Source: Cheilinus undulatus
Lineage: Eukaryota > Chordata > Actinopteri > Labriformes > Labridae
Direction of reading: 5' to 3'
Length of the DNA: 64,000 bases
NCBI RefSeq assembly: GCF_018320785.1
Contig: NC_054882.1
Coordinates: 28,276,719-28,340,718 of the forward strand
Shown: piece after piece, positions 57,508 through 64,000 of the stretch
Layout: every line of letters starts with the position of its first letter
How positions within the stretch are numbered: the stretch's first letter is position 1
Notes under the pieces: model-generated
Database searches by the model: none
What the model saw: the letters and a program-made list of their open reading frames with translations, nothing else
Told to the model about the DNA's origin: nothing
Made by a program: the position numbers and the translations under genes

Positions 57508-57935
57508 CCATAAAGTTTCACTACTAGTGGAAAGTCTGATCATACAATCCAAACCATGTGATTGTATCTCCCCATTGAAAATTAATCATATTCAGATTTT
57601 AGATAATAATAATATAATAGAATGACAATGAAAGATACTTAATAATATAAAATAATAATAGATAGTTCAAGAGAACTTAATTTAATTATATACATAATAT
57701 AATTAGATGAAACAGGCTTCATTGATTTCCAAGCCTAAATGTCCATGTTAAGCTCTGTATTAAACACCGTTAGATAGATTTAAAATTCTACTCCAACTTC
57801 TTTAATTTGTATATTTAACTCTTAAATTACTCTAAGTTACTCTAAGTTTTTACAGCCCTATTAAATTATCATGAACCTATTTTGGAACCAAGAAAAAACA
57901 AAGCAAACATTTACAGTAATACAAAAATATTTCTT

Positions 57936-57941
57936 TTTATT
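57936..57941 (-). terminator. tmem39b poly(A) signal
   Basis: AATAAA on the minus strand, about 115 nt after the stop codon; the nearest such signal. Confidence 0.6.
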
Positions 57942-58053
57942 ATGGCAGATCAGAACAAAAATGTGACACAAAATGCAGTTTGTAGAAAAAATACTCAGCT
58001 CTCACGCATGTTTGTGTTGTTCCAAAGTGAATGCGACCAACAATAAGTTAAGT

Positions 58054-61662
<3,609 letters not shown>

Positions 61663-62229
61663 TTATGCCCTCTCTTCTTTTTCCTGTGAAGCAAAATGGA
61701 GCAGAATTAACTGTGAATGAGAAAGCTGATTCGAAACACCCAAGAAAACTATTCTATATCATTAATCTCGATTAACCAAAATCCACAATTAGTGCAATAT
61801 TTCTTATAATTGCAGTTAACCTCATGCTTTATTGCCCCTGTCAGTGCACTTTGGTGAAGGCATGTCAGTGTCTCCCTGCAGCCACAGTGATGTCAAATAA
61901 GTCCACCACTGCTTCTTAATATCTCATTTCACTTTAAAAAACTTGCAGACAGCTCAGTGGACAAGTCAACAGTAATCTAAACCTTGTAATAAAACATTTA
62001 CCTTTTTACGGTCCCCTTATTTCCTTTTCAGTCCATTACAAGTTCCTTTTTCATGTTTTAGTTCATGTCATAATCTACCTATAAAAGCAGCTCTGTATCC
62101 AAACAGGAAGTCAATAACCCTTAGTTTGGGGGGGGGGGGTTGTCTGCTTTGATGTTGTCAAAATTAATAACATTATTTCAACCAGGTTTGTCCCAAAGAG
62201 ATCCAAGATCTCTTTCTCAATTGGATGTA

Positions 62230-62800
62230 CTATAATAAACATAATGTACAACAAGGTTTTAGGGCCACCCTAAAAAACAAAGAAATTCAAGGATCGATAA
62301 ATTTTTTTTTTTAGCAAATAAATAAATGAAAAAAAGGGGGAAATTTTGGATGGGGAAAATAATTTTTATGATTATACATGTATATTTAGTGGAAAACAAA
62401 CTCAGAATTTCAGACTTTAAAAAGCTAGAAATTTACGTGAAAAAAACACAACATATCTGAATTTAAAAAGTGTTATATTTTGACATTTACATCTAAAAAA
62501 ATCAAGTTTTTAAAATCATAAATGTACAACATTGTAAAATTTACAATAAACCAAGTGAAACGGTGTTTTGATTTTTGACCTTATTTCAAAAAATTCAAAA
62601 TTGTGGTTTACATCCTTGTATGACTTTTAAAATAAAAAAAAAAATTATTGTAAATTGTGACTTTTTACCTTATTATTTATATTTTTTCTTTGAAAATTAA
62701 CCCATCCTCTATTCTTTTTTTCTAGAGTAGTCCTAATGTCATAATAATGGGTTGGAGATCTAATATAGATCTTTTTCAAGAAAGTTTTGAACCTCTGGTA
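62230..62800. repeat. Possible hAT relative of the 56.8-kb element
   Basis: The stretch AAAATTAACCCATCCTCTAT near 62694 and the following pyrimidine run resemble AAAATTAACAGATCCTCTTT at 57321. An inverted AGGGCCACCCT occurs at 62262. Boundaries are uncertain. Lies in the tmem39b 5' intron. Confidence 0.4.
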
Positions 62801-63446
62801 TAAATTTGCATCAGAAATCGCGATTAATTAAAAAAAATAATCTTTTGACAGTCCTATTTGATATGTTATCAAAGCATTTTTAAATAAATATGATATGAAG
62901 CCCACAGGACAGAAATGCAATGTCAAGTGTATATTTAGGGTCCCTTTTGGTCGGTGAATGGGCTGCACGCATTGCTTATAATGAAAGGAGTGGTGCATGG
63001 AAACAAACAAACACAGCATAGACACACACTGGCAATCTTTTGTTTACATTGCAACGCAAAGGACGTACAGAGCTGCATTTCCTGCAAAGACCTCACCACA
63101 AATAAATGCATCGCTGACAGCTAGCGTTAATATGTTAATTACAAGCTGCATAGCATCCTTTAAATTGGTGCAGGTTTTGCGGAAGCAGACATAACAAGCT
63201 AGCATAAAGCGACATCCTTTGCTCTCTTCCTGGATCAAATATTTGACAGTCGTTTCCATTTAAGGCATGAGGCATGGGGTTGAAACAACGTGGACCCGTA
63301 CAATGAGGCATGGACCCCTGTCTGTCCGCCAAGACCATGCTTGATTTAATACAAAGATTGAGGCCTAGGCTAGCAATGTCTCTGACTAGCCAGCTAGCTT
63401 GAAAGCCAACCTACCAAACAGGCTAAACAAGAACAGATTAGCTTAC

Positions 63447-63640
63447 CTGTGCCAGTGTCTTCTCTGTGTCTCAAACTCTACTCTGTTATATAGATAATGA
63501 GCTAAACGCAATTAATGGTCATAATATTTACTGAAATGTTGGCGTGTTTATCATTGATATCAGCGGAGACAGTCATTGTTGATGTGAGGCTAGCCGCTGA
63601 GAGATGGGGGCGCGGATCTGTTGGCGACCTGTGGGAGGAG
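63447..63640 (-). promoter_or_regulatory. tmem39b 5' UTR exon and probable promoter
   Basis: A minus-strand donor CACAG|GTAAGC ends an exon at 63447 and can join the acceptor at 61683 (TTGCTTCACAG). GC-rich sequence (GGGGGCGCGGATC) near 63606-63618 marks the likely promoter. The start site is unknown. Confidence 0.6.
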
Positions 63641-63796
63641 AGTCATTTAAAGGGATATTCCGCCGATTCGCAAACAACGAGGAAAAGAATGTTATTTCAA
63701 GAATATTCCATTTGTATCCCTTTTCTATGCTTCGTTGCCATTCAACTGGTTGCTTTGCAAGAATGTTTTCAGATTTTTAGAAATACATAAACTACA

Positions 63797-64000
63797 CGAG
63801 AGATGGAAAAAGCACACAACTATTATACTCAAGCAAAAGTACAGTTAGAAAAGTAAAAGTACTGGTCTGGAAATATTCTCAAGTAAAAATATTTAGTTTA
63901 AGGTTTACTTTAAGTACTGAGCAGCAACTGAGGAGTTGTCCAGTAAATGTGATCATTTCTTATCGGCAAGAACGAGAATAGATCTCCAGCCAGGTTGTTC
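63797..64000. mobile_element. hAT (Tol2-like), copy E, cut by window end
   Basis: Begins GAGAGATGGAAAAAGCACAC, followed by ACTCAAGCAAAAGTACAG blocks and, at the window end, CTCCAGCCAGGTTGTTC, as in copy D. Same orientation as copy D. Confidence 0.65.

Overview
This is vertebrate nuclear DNA, almost certainly from a ray-finned (teleost) fish. Six multi-exon protein genes can be read by eye with GT-AG introns and close matches to known vertebrate proteins. The spaces between exons are AT-rich and filled with the DNA-transposon load typical of teleosts: Tc1/mariner with DD34E and DD37E spacing, Tol2-like and Charlie-like hAT relatives, MITEs and a tRNA-derived SINE. I see no bacterial operons, CRISPR arrays or retroviral/LTR elements.

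Layout from left to right. (1) 121-3669, minus: the first four coding exons of mthfd1 (cytosolic C1-tetrahydrofolate synthase); the gene runs off the left edge. (2) 3670-4244: a compact divergent promoter shared with the next gene. (3) 4245-7731, plus: the orthologue of human C14orf28 (DORIP1), 5 exons, 339 aa. (4) 12576-19244, minus: klhl28, 5 coding exons giving 571 aa. (5) 23467-42008, plus: togaram1 (FAM179B/crescerin-1), 22 coding exons giving 1491 aa, beginning at what corresponds to TOG2 of the human protein. (6) 45542-52341, minus: ccdc28b, 5 coding exons including a 23-nt microexon, 212 aa. (7) 58054-61617, minus: tmem39b, 8 coding exons, 488 aa, with its probable promoter near 63.5 kb.

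C14orf28-KLHL28-TOGARAM1 keep the order and orientation I recall from human 14q21, and MTHFD1 is also on human 14q. CCDC28B and TMEM39B are neighbours on human 1p35, so 42.0-45.5 kb looks like a synteny junction. It brings togaram1 (ciliary microtubule TOG protein, Joubert syndrome gene) tail-to-tail with ccdc28b (Bardet-Biedl modifier, cilium length). The other genes act separately: folate one-carbon metabolism, a probable CUL3 substrate adaptor, an ER membrane protein and a protein of unknown function.

I did not find a clearly novel biological system. The points most worth a second look are the absence of a TOG1 region from togaram1, a GC-AG intron in the same gene that holds a Tc1 inserted in a hAT, a hAT with perfect target-site duplications ending 33 nt before a togaram1 exon, the ccdc28b microexon, and inverted-repeat-flanked arrays of a roughly 20-bp AT-rich unit. 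All splice sites were assigned by reading frame, donor/acceptor signals and remembered protein families; no alignment was run.
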